DNA of 11,068 bases from an uncultured Desulfovibrionaceae bacterium (GCA_949427775.1 CASQEL010000034.1:1-11068), one strand, 5' to 3'. Shown: positions 1-6,773, counted from the first letter of the stretch. Numbers and translations: made by a program. The notes: generated by a model not told the origin, from the sequence alone.

Positions 1-35
1 AAGCCTTCGGGATGGCAACGCCAATCGCGTCTAAC

Positions 36-47
36 AAAGTGTACTTT
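36..47. promoter_or_regulatory. Palindromic box AAAGT-N2-ACTTT, copy 1
   Basis: AAAGT (36-40) and ACTTT (43-47) are exact inverted halves around GT. The same half-sites recur at 253-264 around AC, so the two 12-mers are exact reverse complements of each other. This is the pattern of a dimeric repressor or activator site, but A/T-rich palindromes of this size also occur by chance in such sequence. Confidence 0.3.
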
Positions 48-75
48 TTGGGAAAATTTGTCTTTTTTCAGGTAC

Positions 76-209
76 GGGAATAGCCCCTGTCAAGAAATAT
101 TCACCCGATGATGATTTTTGAAATTTTTGCTCTTTCATTTCACAGTGTTATAGAATACGTTGCCTCAACAAAGCGAATGTTTCCAAAAAAGGGAATATCT
201 CCCTGTCAA
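76..209. repeat. Two related GGGAATA...CCTGTCAA motifs
   Basis: GGGAATAGCCCCTGTCAA at 76-93 and GGGAATATCTCCCTGTCAA at 191-209 are near-identical direct copies about 115 bp apart, differing only in the middle. Each contains a short GGGA/TCCC or GGG/CCC self-complement. Read on the minus strand each starts with TTGACAGGG, so each could be a -35-like element, but no good -10 follows. They could equally be binding sites for one regulator, or decayed repeats. Confidence 0.35.
127..154 (+). promoter_or_regulatory. Candidate sigma-70-like promoter for the dCACHE-GGDEF-EAL gene
   Basis: TTGCTC (127-132) and TATAGA (149-154) are separated by 16 bp, with A/T-rich sequence around them. Transcription would start near 161, leaving a leader of about 135 bases before the ATG at 297. 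Both hexamers match consensus only moderately, and alternatives in this AT-rich stretch are possible. The second palindromic box would then lie inside the transcript leader. Confidence 0.3.
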
Positions 210-252
210 ACTTCGCCGGACAACAAATATACCCTTTGCCCCTCCTTACCTC

Positions 253-264
253 AAAGTACACTTT
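253..264. promoter_or_regulatory. Palindromic box AAAGT-N2-ACTTT, copy 2
   Basis: AAAGT (253-257) and ACTTT (260-264) flank AC. It is the exact reverse complement of the box at 36-47 and lies 32 bases before the start codon of the following gene and 16 bases before its ribosome-binding site. Paired sites about 217 bp apart could support looping by a dimeric regulator; this is inference from spacing alone. Confidence 0.3.
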
Positions 265-296
265 ATTGAAAAGATTGCGAAAGAGGTATATTATAT

Positions 297-2600
297 ATGA
301 TAAGCAAAGAAGAACGATCAAGCCGTGTATTGTATCGTTACCACAAGATTTTTACAAAGATAGCCTATTTCGTTCTGATTGCTGTGGCCGTATTTACGGT
401 CGGCGCCAACATTGTTCTACTGTATAAAACGCATCAAACCACAATAGCTACAACAAATCACCATATCTCCGAGCTGTCCCGAAGCTTGAGCATTGCGCTT
501 GACAGAAGAATTCAAAGAACACTGGCCATCCTCGAATCGGTTGCGCTTGACTGCAATCAGGAAGAGGCATTATCGGCTGAAGAACTGGCGAAATTGCAGA
601 AACAGGCTGAACTGTTCCAATTTGAGTATTTTGCACGTATCTCGCCGGATGGTTCCGCGATTTGCTCCGATGGTATTTCCCGGACATTTGCCGGGCAGGA
701 CGGGATCAGGAAAGCGTTTGAGGGCCAGATGGTGATTGATGCCAAAGACACCGGAAGTAATGCGCAAAATGCCGGTATGCCATTTTTTATGATTCCAATC
801 TATTCCAACAGGGAGGCCGGAGAAATTACGGGGGTTCTTGCGGCTCCCTTTTCCCCGCTGCGGACAAATTTCTTTTTGAATCAATCCTATTATGGCGACA
901 ATGTTTTCTTGAACATCATCAAGTCGGACGGCACTGAAGTATTCATGACGAAGCGCTTCCATGCTCCGCAGCTCAACGTGCCCGGCGGCACAAACAATCT
1001 GTTTGACGTTTTACAGGCGAATGTGGAGACTATCGCCGATACGACTGTAGAAGATATCAGGCAGGCCGCCGCCACAGGCCGGAACAAAACCATCCGCTTC
1101 CGCGTTCCTCACAGTCATCTCACGCAGACCGCCCGGTTGACGCGCATAGGCAATACCGATTTGTGCATATGGCTGGTGGATACAAATGACGCGATAAGCG
1201 AAGGGCTTGATCAGCTCCTGCATATGGCGTTTTGGATCAATGGGTTGGTGGTAATATGCTTTGGCGCGTTGATTTGCGTCCTGATCTTCCTTTACCGAAA
1301 AAATACGGCCTTGCTCATGGTCGACCCTGTTACCGGTGGTTACAGCCTGTCCCGTTTCAATCAGGAAGCGGAGTATTTGCTCAATTGTTCAAATTCAGGC
1401 GACTATACATTTATTGTAGCCAATATTGTCAATTTTAAAATATTCAATGATACCCATGGTTATTACGAAGGAAATCGTATTTTAAAACATGTCCACGACA
1501 CCATGATTAAATACCTGGAGGATGATGAAATATTGACCCGTTCCGGCGGGGATGATTTTAATGTATTGATTCATACGACAAACGATGAAGTCATTCTTCG
1601 CAAGCTGGATCTTATGGTTGATGAAATCAATCATTTTAATGAAGAACTGTCTGAAAAGCAATGGATTATGTTCAGAGTTGGAGTGTATCATATTACAGAT
1701 ACCGACATTTCTGTTGTCCATATCAGAGACAGGGCGAATATTGCCAGAAAAAAAATGAAAATTATGAACAGAGACATCCTGTATTCCTACGGTTTTTATG
1801 AGGAGGAGGACCGCGTCAGGCTGCAACAGGAGATTATTATCAAAAGCAAAATGAATTACGCACTGGAACACCAGGATTTTAAATTATATTTACAGCCGAA
1901 AGTGGACATTTCCACCGGCAGGATTGTCGCCGCCGAGGCGCTGGTTCGCTGGAAAGACGCGGATATGGGTCTTGTTCCGCCGGATGAGTTCATACCTCTG
2001 TTTGAAAGGATCGGCTTTATCCGGTGGCTTGATCTCTATATGTTTGAGCAGGCTTGCGCCTGCCTGCGCCGATGGCTGGACGCGGGATTGCAACCGGTTC
2101 GGATATCCGTCAATATATCCCGCGTTCATTTGACGAATAAGGATTTTCTTCTTCCTTTTGTAGAGGTGCAGAAAAATTATCGCATCCCGCCGGAGCTTTT
2201 GGAACTTGAATTGACGGAATCGGCGGCTTTGGACTACCCGAACGCGATTCCGGAGGCAATCAGCAAAATCCATCTGGCCGGTTATGCCTGTTCCCTGGAT
2301 GATTTCGGAAGCGGTTATTCTTCTTTGAACTGTCTTGAATCCCTGGATATTGATGTTGTAAAACTGGATTGCAAATTCCTTCGTGCGGCCCGTGCCAAAA
2401 ACGACAGAGGGCATATCGTGATTGAGGAATTGGTACACATGGCAAAACGTCTCGGGATTACAGTCTGTTGTGAGGGGGTGGAAACAGAGGAACAGTTTGC
2501 TTTTTTGCAAAAGTGCCGCTGCGACATGGGCCAGGGGTACTTGTTCTCCAGGCCGATTGAAGTGACAGCTTTTGAAAAAATGGTGTATGCAACGTCATGA
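297..2600 (+). CDS. Membrane-bound dCACHE-GGDEF-EAL protein, probable c-di-GMP phosphodiesterase
   Basis: This 767-residue protein should sense an extracytoplasmic ligand and hydrolyse cyclic di-GMP in the cytoplasm. A first membrane helix spans about residues 21-43. Residues 44-309 form an outside domain resembling a double CACHE fold, for example around FARISPDGS and the FEGQ/PIYSN region. A second membrane helix spans about 311-333. Residues 343-495 are a GGDEF domain with damaged key positions: the motif reads GGDDF (417-421) and the first metal Asp is replaced by Asn (VANIVNF). Residues 510-765 are an EAL domain with the catalytic set present: E547 of EALVRW, N606, E638, D668-D669, K689, E726 and Q746. 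The likely reading is an active phosphodiesterase with a GGDEF that is inactive or only binds GTP. AAGAGG at 281-286 supports the start. The chemoreceptor gene follows after 58 bp with no obvious terminator, so co-transcription is plausible. The gene is more AT-rich than its neighbours to the right. Confidence 0.92.
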   Translation: MISKEERSSRVLYRYHKIFTKIAYFVLIAVAVFTVGANIVLLYKTHQTTIATTNHHISELSRSLSIALDRRIQRTLAILESVALDCNQEEALSAEELAKLQKQAELFQFEYFARISPDGSAICSDGISRTFAGQDGIRKAFEGQMVIDAKDTGSNAQNAGMPFFMIPIYSNREAGEITGVLAAPFSPLRTNFFLNQSYYGDNVFLNIIKSDGTEVFMTKRFHAPQLNVPGGTNNLFDVLQANVETIADTTVEDIRQAAATGRNKTIRFRVPHSHLTQTARLTRIGNTDLCIWLVDTNDAISEGLDQLLHMAFWINGLVVICFGALICVLIFLYRKNTALLMVDPVTGGYSLSRFNQEAEYLLNCSNSGDYTFIVANIVNFKIFNDTHGYYEGNRILKHVHDTMIKYLEDDEILTRSGGDDFNVLIHTTNDEVILRKLDLMVDEINHFNEELSEKQWIMFRVGVYHITDTDISVVHIRDRANIARKKMKIMNRDILYSYGFYEEEDRVRLQQEIIIKSKMNYALEHQDFKLYLQPKVDISTGRIVAAEALVRWKDADMGLVPPDEFIPLFERIGFIRWLDLYMFEQACACLRRWLDAGLQPVRISVNISRVHLTNKDFLLPFVEVQKNYRIPPELLELELTESAALDYPNAIPEAISKIHLAGYACSLDDFGSGYSSLNCLESLDIDVVKLDCKFLRAARAKNDRGHIVIEELVHMAKRLGITVCCEGVETEEQFAFLQKCRCDMGQGYLFSRPIEVTAFEKMVYATS

Positions 2601-2658
2601 TGACAAAAACATGTGTTGGTGTAACAGGACAAAAGCGTCTTGAAGTATGGAGTGAGCG

Positions 2659-4698
2659 ATGAAACTGCAGACAAAATTAACCTTGGGTTTTTCTCTGATA
2701 ATCCTGATGACCCTGGCTCTTGGCGTCGCCGCGTATTACATGACGGAAAACATGGCCAGATTTTCCAGGCAGGCCGCATATATTGAAAACAGCAAAACCG
2801 CCCTGTTGCAAACGCAGGCCGCCTATCTGCGCTATATCACCTACAGGACAGACGACTACGCCAAGCGCGCCGAGCAGGAACTGAAAGAAGCCTCCAGGCA
2901 GTTTGAGCTGTGCCTGCCCAGCATATCAAGTCCCGAAAACAAAACAAAGATGACAAAGGCCATTGAGCAGTTGCACGCTATCGAACCGGTTTTGCACAAG
3001 TCTGTAGAGAATATGAAGATAAGCGCCACGCAGTTGGAGCAGCTCACGAAAGAGTTTGAGAACGTGGCGCGGAGTTTTGACACGCTGGAAGCCCGTATCG
3101 GAAAAACGCTGCTTACCGAGGGTGTTGATCAGATTCGCATTGACAATCAGGCGAAGATTATGCGCTTGCGTATTGCCTCCAACAGGCTGTGGGCCACTGT
3201 CAAGAGCCTCCGCATAAGCTCGCCGCAGGACGTATTTGCCCACATTCAGGCCGATATGGACGCCCTGCGGGGCGACATGGCCGACGCATTGACTCAGTTG
3301 CGCAATCCCGCCAACAGGAAGGCCTTGGAGGCCGTTGTGGCGGCGGCGGACGCCTTTTCCCCCAACGTGCGGGAGTATGTGAATTTCGTGAGCCGCAGGC
3401 ATGAACGCTTGCAGGCTCTGGGCGTCATGTTCCGTGAAGTGGACAGCGTGGCTACGGAACTGAGCGCGCTTGGCGTGCGTCAGGTGCAGGAGAGCAACGA
3501 ACAGGCCAATCGCATGATCATCGGCTTCTGCTGTGCGGCGATACTCCTCGGCATTTTCATCACCGTGTTCCTGACCCGCAATGTCAATGGGCAGTTGGGC
3601 AAGGACCCCGGAGAACTGAATGTCATCGCCTCCCGTGTGGTGGAAGGCGATTACAATGTGGATGACGGCGGCAGGAAACAGGGCGTGTACGGCGCCATTG
3701 TGGAAATGGTGGGCGCTCTGGAAATGAACATCAAAAAGGCCGAGCTTGAGTCCAAAAACGCTCGCGAGGCTACCCTCAAGGCCGAGGAAGCCATGAAAAA
3801 GGCTGAGGCGGCCGGTCACGAGGCCCAGGCCAAGGCCGAGGCCCTGCTGAATGTGGCGGGCAGACTGGAGGAAGTGGGCAGCGTGGTTTCCTCGGCTTCC
3901 ACGCAGTTGTCCGCGCAGATCGGGCAGTCGGACCGGGGCGCCGGTGAAGCCGCCGCGCGCCTTTCCGAAGCGGCTACGGCCATGAACGAAATGAACGCCA
4001 CAGTGCAGGAAGTGGCCAGAAACGCCTCTTCCGCCTCCCAGGCCTCGGCTGATACCAGGAACAAGGCCGTCGAGGGCGCGCAGGTGGTGGAACGCTCCCT
4101 GCGGCGCATAGAGTCCGTGCATCAGGTTTCGCTGGCGCTCAAGGACGACATGGCCCAGCTCAATGAACACGCCCGTTCCATCGACCAAATCATGGGCGTG
4201 ATTTCCGACATCGCGGACCAGACGAACCTGCTGGCGCTCAATGCGGCCATTGAGGCGGCCCGCGCGGGCGAGGCCGGACGCGGCTTCGCCGTGGTGGCCG
4301 ACGAGGTGCGCAAGCTGGCTGAAAAGACCATGACTTCCACCGGTGATGTGGGCAACGCTATCAAAGCCATTCAGGAAAGCACGGCCAAAAGCACGGTTTC
4401 GGTGGACAAGGCCGTGGAGCAGATCGGAGAAGCCACGCAGTTCGCCAAGGAATCCGGTCACGCTCTTGAAGAAATCGTGGCCAATGCCGACGCAACGGCC
4501 GATCAGGTCAACGCTATCGCTACGGCCAGCGAGGAGCAGTCCGCCGCCAGTGAAGAAATCAATCACTCCATCATCGAGTGCAACGAGATGAGCAGACAGA
4601 TCGCCGATGCCATGGGAGAAGCGACCAAGGCCATTGCCGATCTGGCAGCACAGGCTCAGGAGCTTACGGAGTTGATTCGCGAGATGAAGCAGGGGTAA
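2659..4698 (+). CDS. Methyl-accepting chemotaxis protein, probably with a helical (HBM-like) sensor domain
   Basis: This transmembrane chemoreceptor of 679 residues passes ligand information to CheA/CheW and so to the flagellar motor. A first membrane helix lies at about residues 7-28 and a second at about 286-306. The roughly 257-residue periplasmic part between them is predicted all-helical, rich in heptad-like Leu, Gln and Glu, and has the size of a helical bimodular (HBM) sensor; that assignment is inferred from size and helical character. A HAMP region follows (about 307-360), then an Ala/Lys/Glu-rich coiled coil (361-400). The signalling domain reaches the C-terminus, and its hairpin tip is plain: DIADQTNLLALNAAIEAARA at 517-536, then GRGFAVVADEVRKLAEKT. 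The Gln/Glu-rich flanks contain likely methylation sites. There is no C-terminal pentapeptide for CheR docking. GGAG at 2649-2652, six bases from the ATG, supports the start. The linker and signalling sequence closely match the Desulfovibrio receptor style. The ligand cannot be read from the sequence. Confidence 0.95.
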   Translation: MKLQTKLTLGFSLIILMTLALGVAAYYMTENMARFSRQAAYIENSKTALLQTQAAYLRYITYRTDDYAKRAEQELKEASRQFELCLPSISSPENKTKMTKAIEQLHAIEPVLHKSVENMKISATQLEQLTKEFENVARSFDTLEARIGKTLLTEGVDQIRIDNQAKIMRLRIASNRLWATVKSLRISSPQDVFAHIQADMDALRGDMADALTQLRNPANRKALEAVVAAADAFSPNVREYVNFVSRRHERLQALGVMFREVDSVATELSALGVRQVQESNEQANRMIIGFCCAAILLGIFITVFLTRNVNGQLGKDPGELNVIASRVVEGDYNVDDGGRKQGVYGAIVEMVGALEMNIKKAELESKNAREATLKAEEAMKKAEAAGHEAQAKAEALLNVAGRLEEVGSVVSSASTQLSAQIGQSDRGAGEAAARLSEAATAMNEMNATVQEVARNASSASQASADTRNKAVEGAQVVERSLRRIESVHQVSLALKDDMAQLNEHARSIDQIMGVISDIADQTNLLALNAAIEAARAGEAGRGFAVVADEVRKLAEKTMTSTGDVGNAIKAIQESTAKSTVSVDKAVEQIGEATQFAKESGHALEEIVANADATADQVNAIATASEEQSAASEEINHSIIECNEMSRQIADAMGEATKAIADLAAQAQELTELIREMKQG

Positions 4699-4750
4699 AT
4701 CGCACAATCTCCGTGGTTGGGGAGTCTCCTCCTGTTCTTCTCCGACGGCA

Positions 4751-4783
4751 AAGGGGAGGGGGGCCACAGGTCCCCCTCCCTTT
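4751..4783 (+). terminator. Hairpin after the chemoreceptor gene, probable terminator
   Basis: AAGGGGAGGGGG (4751-4762) pairs with CCCCCTCCCTTT (4772-4783), giving a 12-bp stem with one G-T wobble and a loop of nine bases. It begins 53 bases after the chemoreceptor stop codon. The following sequence is pyrimidine-rich (CCTCTTCCTCC) and not a clean T tract, so termination may be weak. Confidence 0.55.
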
Positions 4784-4891
4784 CCTCTTCCTCCATACTG
4801 AAGGCATTTCGCGTCATCACCGGCCGACCCGTGGGGCGGATGGATGAAGCATCCCGCATGGGCGGACCGGCAACAAGGAACGGTAGAGAGC

Positions 4892-5819
4892 ATGGATGGC
4901 AAAAAATGGCGTTTTTCGACGCCTTACGGTCTGATGGGCCGAAAAAGTCTGAACCTGGAAGAAGACATCGATTTTTTGCCGGAAAAACAACAGAAGTGGT
5001 TTTTCGGCTATACCACCGTAAAGAACGGCATCACGGAGATGCTGTGGGGAAAAAAGATCGACTTTTATTTGGATGTGCGGCCTTGGTCTACGAGGGCTTG
5101 CGCAAGCTGCTCCATGTAGCCCAAACTGTGGAAATGGTTGCCAAAAAGTTGCAAGTCGACATCTCTCCCGATCTGGCGGAGATGATTCGCGGCCTGGACC
5201 GGCTCACTGACAAGATGCTCGAGGGGGGACGGCGCCTGTGGAACCGCTCGCGGGAGATGACGCCGGAGGAGTATGCCGCCTATATAAACAAGAGCAGGGA
5301 CGCCGAGTCTCCCCGCCATCCCCTTCAGGAGCGGCTGAAGCTGCTGGAGGAACTGTGGAAAGATCCCCTGGTGGAACCGGAGGAGCGGGCGGAGCTCATG
5401 GAAAAGGCTCTTGAGGTGGTGCGGGGGCGGCGCAAACCCGGCGCGCCCTGTCCTCACGAGAAACTCGTGCAGCGGCATCTGGAGGCTCTGGCCACGCGTC
5501 TGGACACGCTCGAGCGGGCGGGCGAGGCCGCATGGCAGCGCCGGGCGGCCCAAAGTCTGGAGGCGGCCTACCGAGTCTGGCGGGAGGACTCGGACTTGCC
5601 TCCGCTGTCTCCGGAGGAATTTGCCGCCGGATTGCGGGTATCTTCTCTCACCGTCAGGACGACCAGGGACGAGGCGGACGCCATCCACATCAGTATGCAT
5701 ATCACTTTTCAGGGGCTGCATGGTGAAAAGGAAAGGCCGGGCCGGAGCGGCGGCATCCATGAGAGGGACGGTTTCATGTCCGGCTTGCCATCGGGCGCGA
5801 AAGTTTTGCGGAGCTATGA
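4892..5819 (+). pseudogene. Unrecognised gene of about 308 codons, broken by two frameshifts
   Basis: Three consecutive reading frames are needed to read one sensible protein. From the ATG at 4892 the frame gives MDGKKWRFSTPYGLMGRKS and continues to about KKIDFYLD, then runs into nonsense and a stop at 5117-5119. From about 5075 the next sensible frame (VYEGLRKLLHVAQTVEMVAK onward) is helical and charged and continues to about SGGIH near 5760. A third frame from 5763 reads GRFHVRLAIGRESFAEL and stops at 5817-5819. Each switch is what one lost base would cause. The two ends, a short strand-rich N-terminus and a C-terminus with LSPEEFAAGLRVSSLTV and an IHISMHITF strand, recall the DUF2262/DUF6985-like small accessory proteins; I hold that weakly. 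Read without frameshifts, 4717-5826 is open, but its first 120 residues look like noise. The stop is six bases... before position 5823, where the next gene starts, so the pair was probably translationally coupled. Confidence 0.6.
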
Positions 5820-5822
5820 GAG

Positions 5823-6236
5823 ATGATTGACGAACTTCTGAGCATGGACAGGGCTTTTCAATCTACCTGGAATCGCTATCTGGAATTTTTGCGGGATCCG
5901 AATCTTGCTCCTGCGCGGGCGGCGGAATTTCTGGATCGACTGGCGGCTGAGCCGGATGGATATCTGGGATATACAGGCACCGATTTCCTGCCCATAAAGA
6001 CGGTGTGGCTTCTTCGCCTGGAGCGTACTGAGGAGGCGGCCGACACATGGATACAGAGCTGCATTTACGGCGCCGGGAAAACTGATGCCCCGGAGTTGCG
6101 TACTCTGCTTGAGGAATCGCCCGTGGTGCGGGAAGCGAACAAGCATTACCTGTTTGTCCAAAAAATTAGCTTTGTTAGGAGATATTCATGGTCACCTCGA
6201 TTGAAGTGTCATTCGCACTCCTTCAGAACCCAGTAA
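5823..6236 (+). CDS. Small unrecognised protein with a doubtful C-terminus
   Basis: This is a 137-residue soluble protein that I do not recognise. It starts MIDELLSMDRAFQSTWNRYL. Residues 1-113 look like a real, mostly helical, acidic protein. From about residue 114 the character changes to basic and Ser-rich (SFVRRYSWSPRLKCHSHSFR), which does not look like folded protein. That tail overlaps a minus-strand stretch that reads like the approach to another gene, so the gene may have been cut and joined to foreign sequence near 6165-6200. The start is well supported: GGAG at 5810-5813 lies nine bases upstream, inside the end of the broken gene, whose true stop is at 5817-5819. Such tight spacing implies a two-gene operon. 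An AGGAG at 6177-6181 followed by ATG at 6188 could start another plus-strand frame of 74 codons, but that product looks like noise. Confidence 0.55.
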   Translation: MIDELLSMDRAFQSTWNRYLEFLRDPNLAPARAAEFLDRLAAEPDGYLGYTGTDFLPIKTVWLLRLERTEEAADTWIQSCIYGAGKTDAPELRTLLEESPVVREANKHYLFVQKISFVRRYSWSPRLKCHSHSFRTQ

Positions 6237-6295
6237 AAATACTCCATTTTTTCAGTATGAATATGCTTGTCAAATGTGGCGGGAATGGCTATCAT
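6209..6295 (-). CDS. Possible 28-codon open frame after the minus-strand hairpins
   Basis: On the minus strand an ATG at 6295-6293 opens MIAIPATFDKHIHTEKM, and the frame ends EYFYWVLKECE with TGA at 6211-6209. The composition is protein-like. A GAGG nine bases upstream is inside the 3' arm of the terminator-like hairpin, so its ribosome-binding site would be masked when that hairpin forms. The stop overlaps another ATG (6212) that has an AAGGAG at 6223-6218 but reads only MTLQSR before a stop. I cannot tell whether this is a real small gene, a remnant or chance. Confidence 0.2.
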   Translation of the reverse strand: MIAIPATFDKHIHTEKMEYFYWVLKECE

Positions 6296-6335
6296 AAAAG
6301 GGAACCTCGGTTCCTGCAGGTAACAGAAACCGAGG
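6296..6335 (-). terminator. Minus-strand terminator-like hairpin with T-rich tail (attenuator candidate)
   Basis: Read on the minus strand, CCTCGGTTTCTG (6335-6324) pairs with CAGGAACCGAGG (6316-6305), with one mismatch and a loop of seven bases. TTCCCTTTT follows at 6304-6296, which is a usable U tract in RNA. It is about 96 bases past the stop of the hydrophobic mini-gene. Its 5' arm begins CCTCGG, which could instead pair with CCGAGG in the 3' arm of the upstream hairpin (6406-6395), extended by G-U pairs. That is the geometry of an alternative antiterminator. Confidence 0.5.
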
Positions 6336-6338
6336 CTG

Positions 6339-6364
6339 GCACGGCGCGATGCGCGCCCCCGTGC
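6339..6364 (-). other. GC-rich hairpin between the two CCTCGG hairpins
   Basis: On the plus strand, GCAC (6339-6342) pairs with GTGC (6361-6364) and GGCGCG (6343-6348) pairs with CGCGCC (6352-6357), with a three-base bulge and a three-base loop. It would fold as a compact spacer structure in a minus-strand transcript. No T tail is present. Confidence 0.4.
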
Positions 6365-6394
6365 ACGACTACCTGTATTCGGACAATGTTTTAC

Positions 6395-6425
6395 GACCTC
6401 GGCCCATCGTGAGTGGGCCGAGGTC
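6395..6425 (-). other. Perfect 12-bp hairpin directly after the hydrophobic mini-gene
   Basis: GACCTCGGCCCA (6395-6406) and TGGGCCGAGGTC (6414-6425) are exact inverted repeats around seven bases. On the minus strand the stem starts five bases after the stop codon of the 23-codon frame. There is no T tract on either side, so it is not a classic terminator. It could be a pause or protector hairpin of an attenuator, an RNA 3' end, or a weak bidirectional terminator separating the converging units. Confidence 0.5.
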
Positions 6426-6430
6426 AACTC

Positions 6431-6502
6431 TTATCTGGCGTTAGACGCCGACAAGAGGACAAGGGCCACAACGACAAGCAGGACTAAAACAGGTCTCCGC
6501 AT
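6431..6502 (-). CDS. 23-residue Leu/Val-rich peptide: leader peptide or small membrane peptide
   Basis: On the minus strand the ATG at 6502-6500 has a textbook ribosome-binding site, AAGGAGG (6517-6511), eight bases upstream. The frame ends with TAA at 6433-6431. The peptide begins MRRPVLVLL and ends SASNAR; six Val and six Leu make up 12 of 23 residues, with two Arg at the front. Three readings fit. First, a regulatory leader peptide of branched-chain attenuators such as ilv operons, supported by the promoter upstream and the stacked hairpins downstream. Second, a short single-pass membrane peptide. Third, a small hydrophobic toxin of the Ibs type, which has a similar positively charged start and Leu/Val core. 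Against simple attenuation, the first hairpin starts after the stop codon instead of overlapping the control codons, and no biosynthetic gene follows within the window. The frame is too short for most gene finders. Confidence 0.55.
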   Translation of the reverse strand: MRRPVLVLLVVVALVLLSASNAR

Positions 6503-6570
6503 GGCGGCACCCTCCTTTTTCCGTTTGCGCCGTGCCGACGCATAGGCCAGAGGGCAGCCGTGCAAAAGAG

Positions 6571-6599
6571 CTTATAGTCTGTTTCGCTGACTAACTCAA
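6571..6599 (-). promoter_or_regulatory. Sigma-70-like promoter for the Leu/Val-rich mini-gene
   Basis: On the minus strand TTGAGT (6599-6594) and TATAAG (6576-6571) are separated by exactly 17 bp, matching consensus at 4 and 5 of 6 positions. Transcription would start near 6564, giving a leader of about 60 bases before the ATG at 6502. That distance is typical for leader peptides. Confidence 0.5.
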
Positions 6600-6668
6600 T
6601 ATTGGCATCATTCTCCCTCTGCCTGCCCTATCCCCCCACAATTCTTGTCCAAGGCAATCCAGTACAGC

Positions 6669-6699
6669 ATAACACAAAATACTTCGTATTTTGCGTCAA
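6669..6699 (-). promoter_or_regulatory. Second possible minus-strand promoter with a palindrome as its spacer
   Basis: TTGACG (6699-6694) and TGTTAT (6674-6669), read on the minus strand, are 19 bp apart. The 19-bp spacer (6675-6693) is CAAAATAC-TTC-GTATTTTG, an exact inverted repeat of eight bases around three. A dimeric repressor sitting there would block the promoter. The spacing is longer than ideal and the -10 is only a 4 of 6 match, so the palindrome is better supported than the promoter. Confidence 0.35.
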
Positions 6700-6707
6700 G
6701 ATCATTC

Positions 6708-6773
6708 GCCGAAAAACACGGTTTTCGGCTCATTCACGGCGACTACGCCGCCGCGCCATGCTCTCGCATGGCG
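6708..6773. repeat. Two hairpins upstream of the 15-bp inverted repeat
   Basis: GCCGAAAA (6708-6715) pairs with TTTTCGGC (6722-6729) around six bases. CGCCATGC (6754-6761) pairs with GCATGGCG (6766-6773) around the tetraloop TCTC. The second ends one base before the next inverted repeat. Neither is followed by a T tract on the plus strand. Their purpose is unknown. Confidence 0.45.

Larger units (their letters stand above)
1..296. other. AT-rich non-coding region upstream of the first c-di-GMP gene
   Basis: I see no convincing gene here. All plus-strand frames are closed by about position 115. One frame ends at a TAA at 31-33 after only ten codons and could be the last residues of an upstream gene, but that is too short to call. 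The region is clearly richer in A and T than the genes to the right, and it has several T runs. It contains two copies of a 12-bp palindromic box, two related GGGAATA...CCTGTCAA motifs and a candidate promoter, each listed separately. The ribosome-binding site of the next gene, AAGAGG at 281-286, lies 10 bases before its ATG. The length and density of repeated motifs suggest a regulated promoter region. Confidence 0.6.

Noticed and set aside
2926..4902. Long minus-strand open frame opposite the chemoreceptor
   Set aside because: It is the complement of a strongly coding receptor gene, rich in His, Gly and Leu as expected for a shadow frame, and has no recognisable domain.
4717..5826. One continuous 369-codon plus-strand gene
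   Set aside because: The first ~120 residues look like translated non-coding sequence and include the terminator-like hairpin, while a different frame from 4892 is protein-like. A frameshifted gene explains the sequence better.
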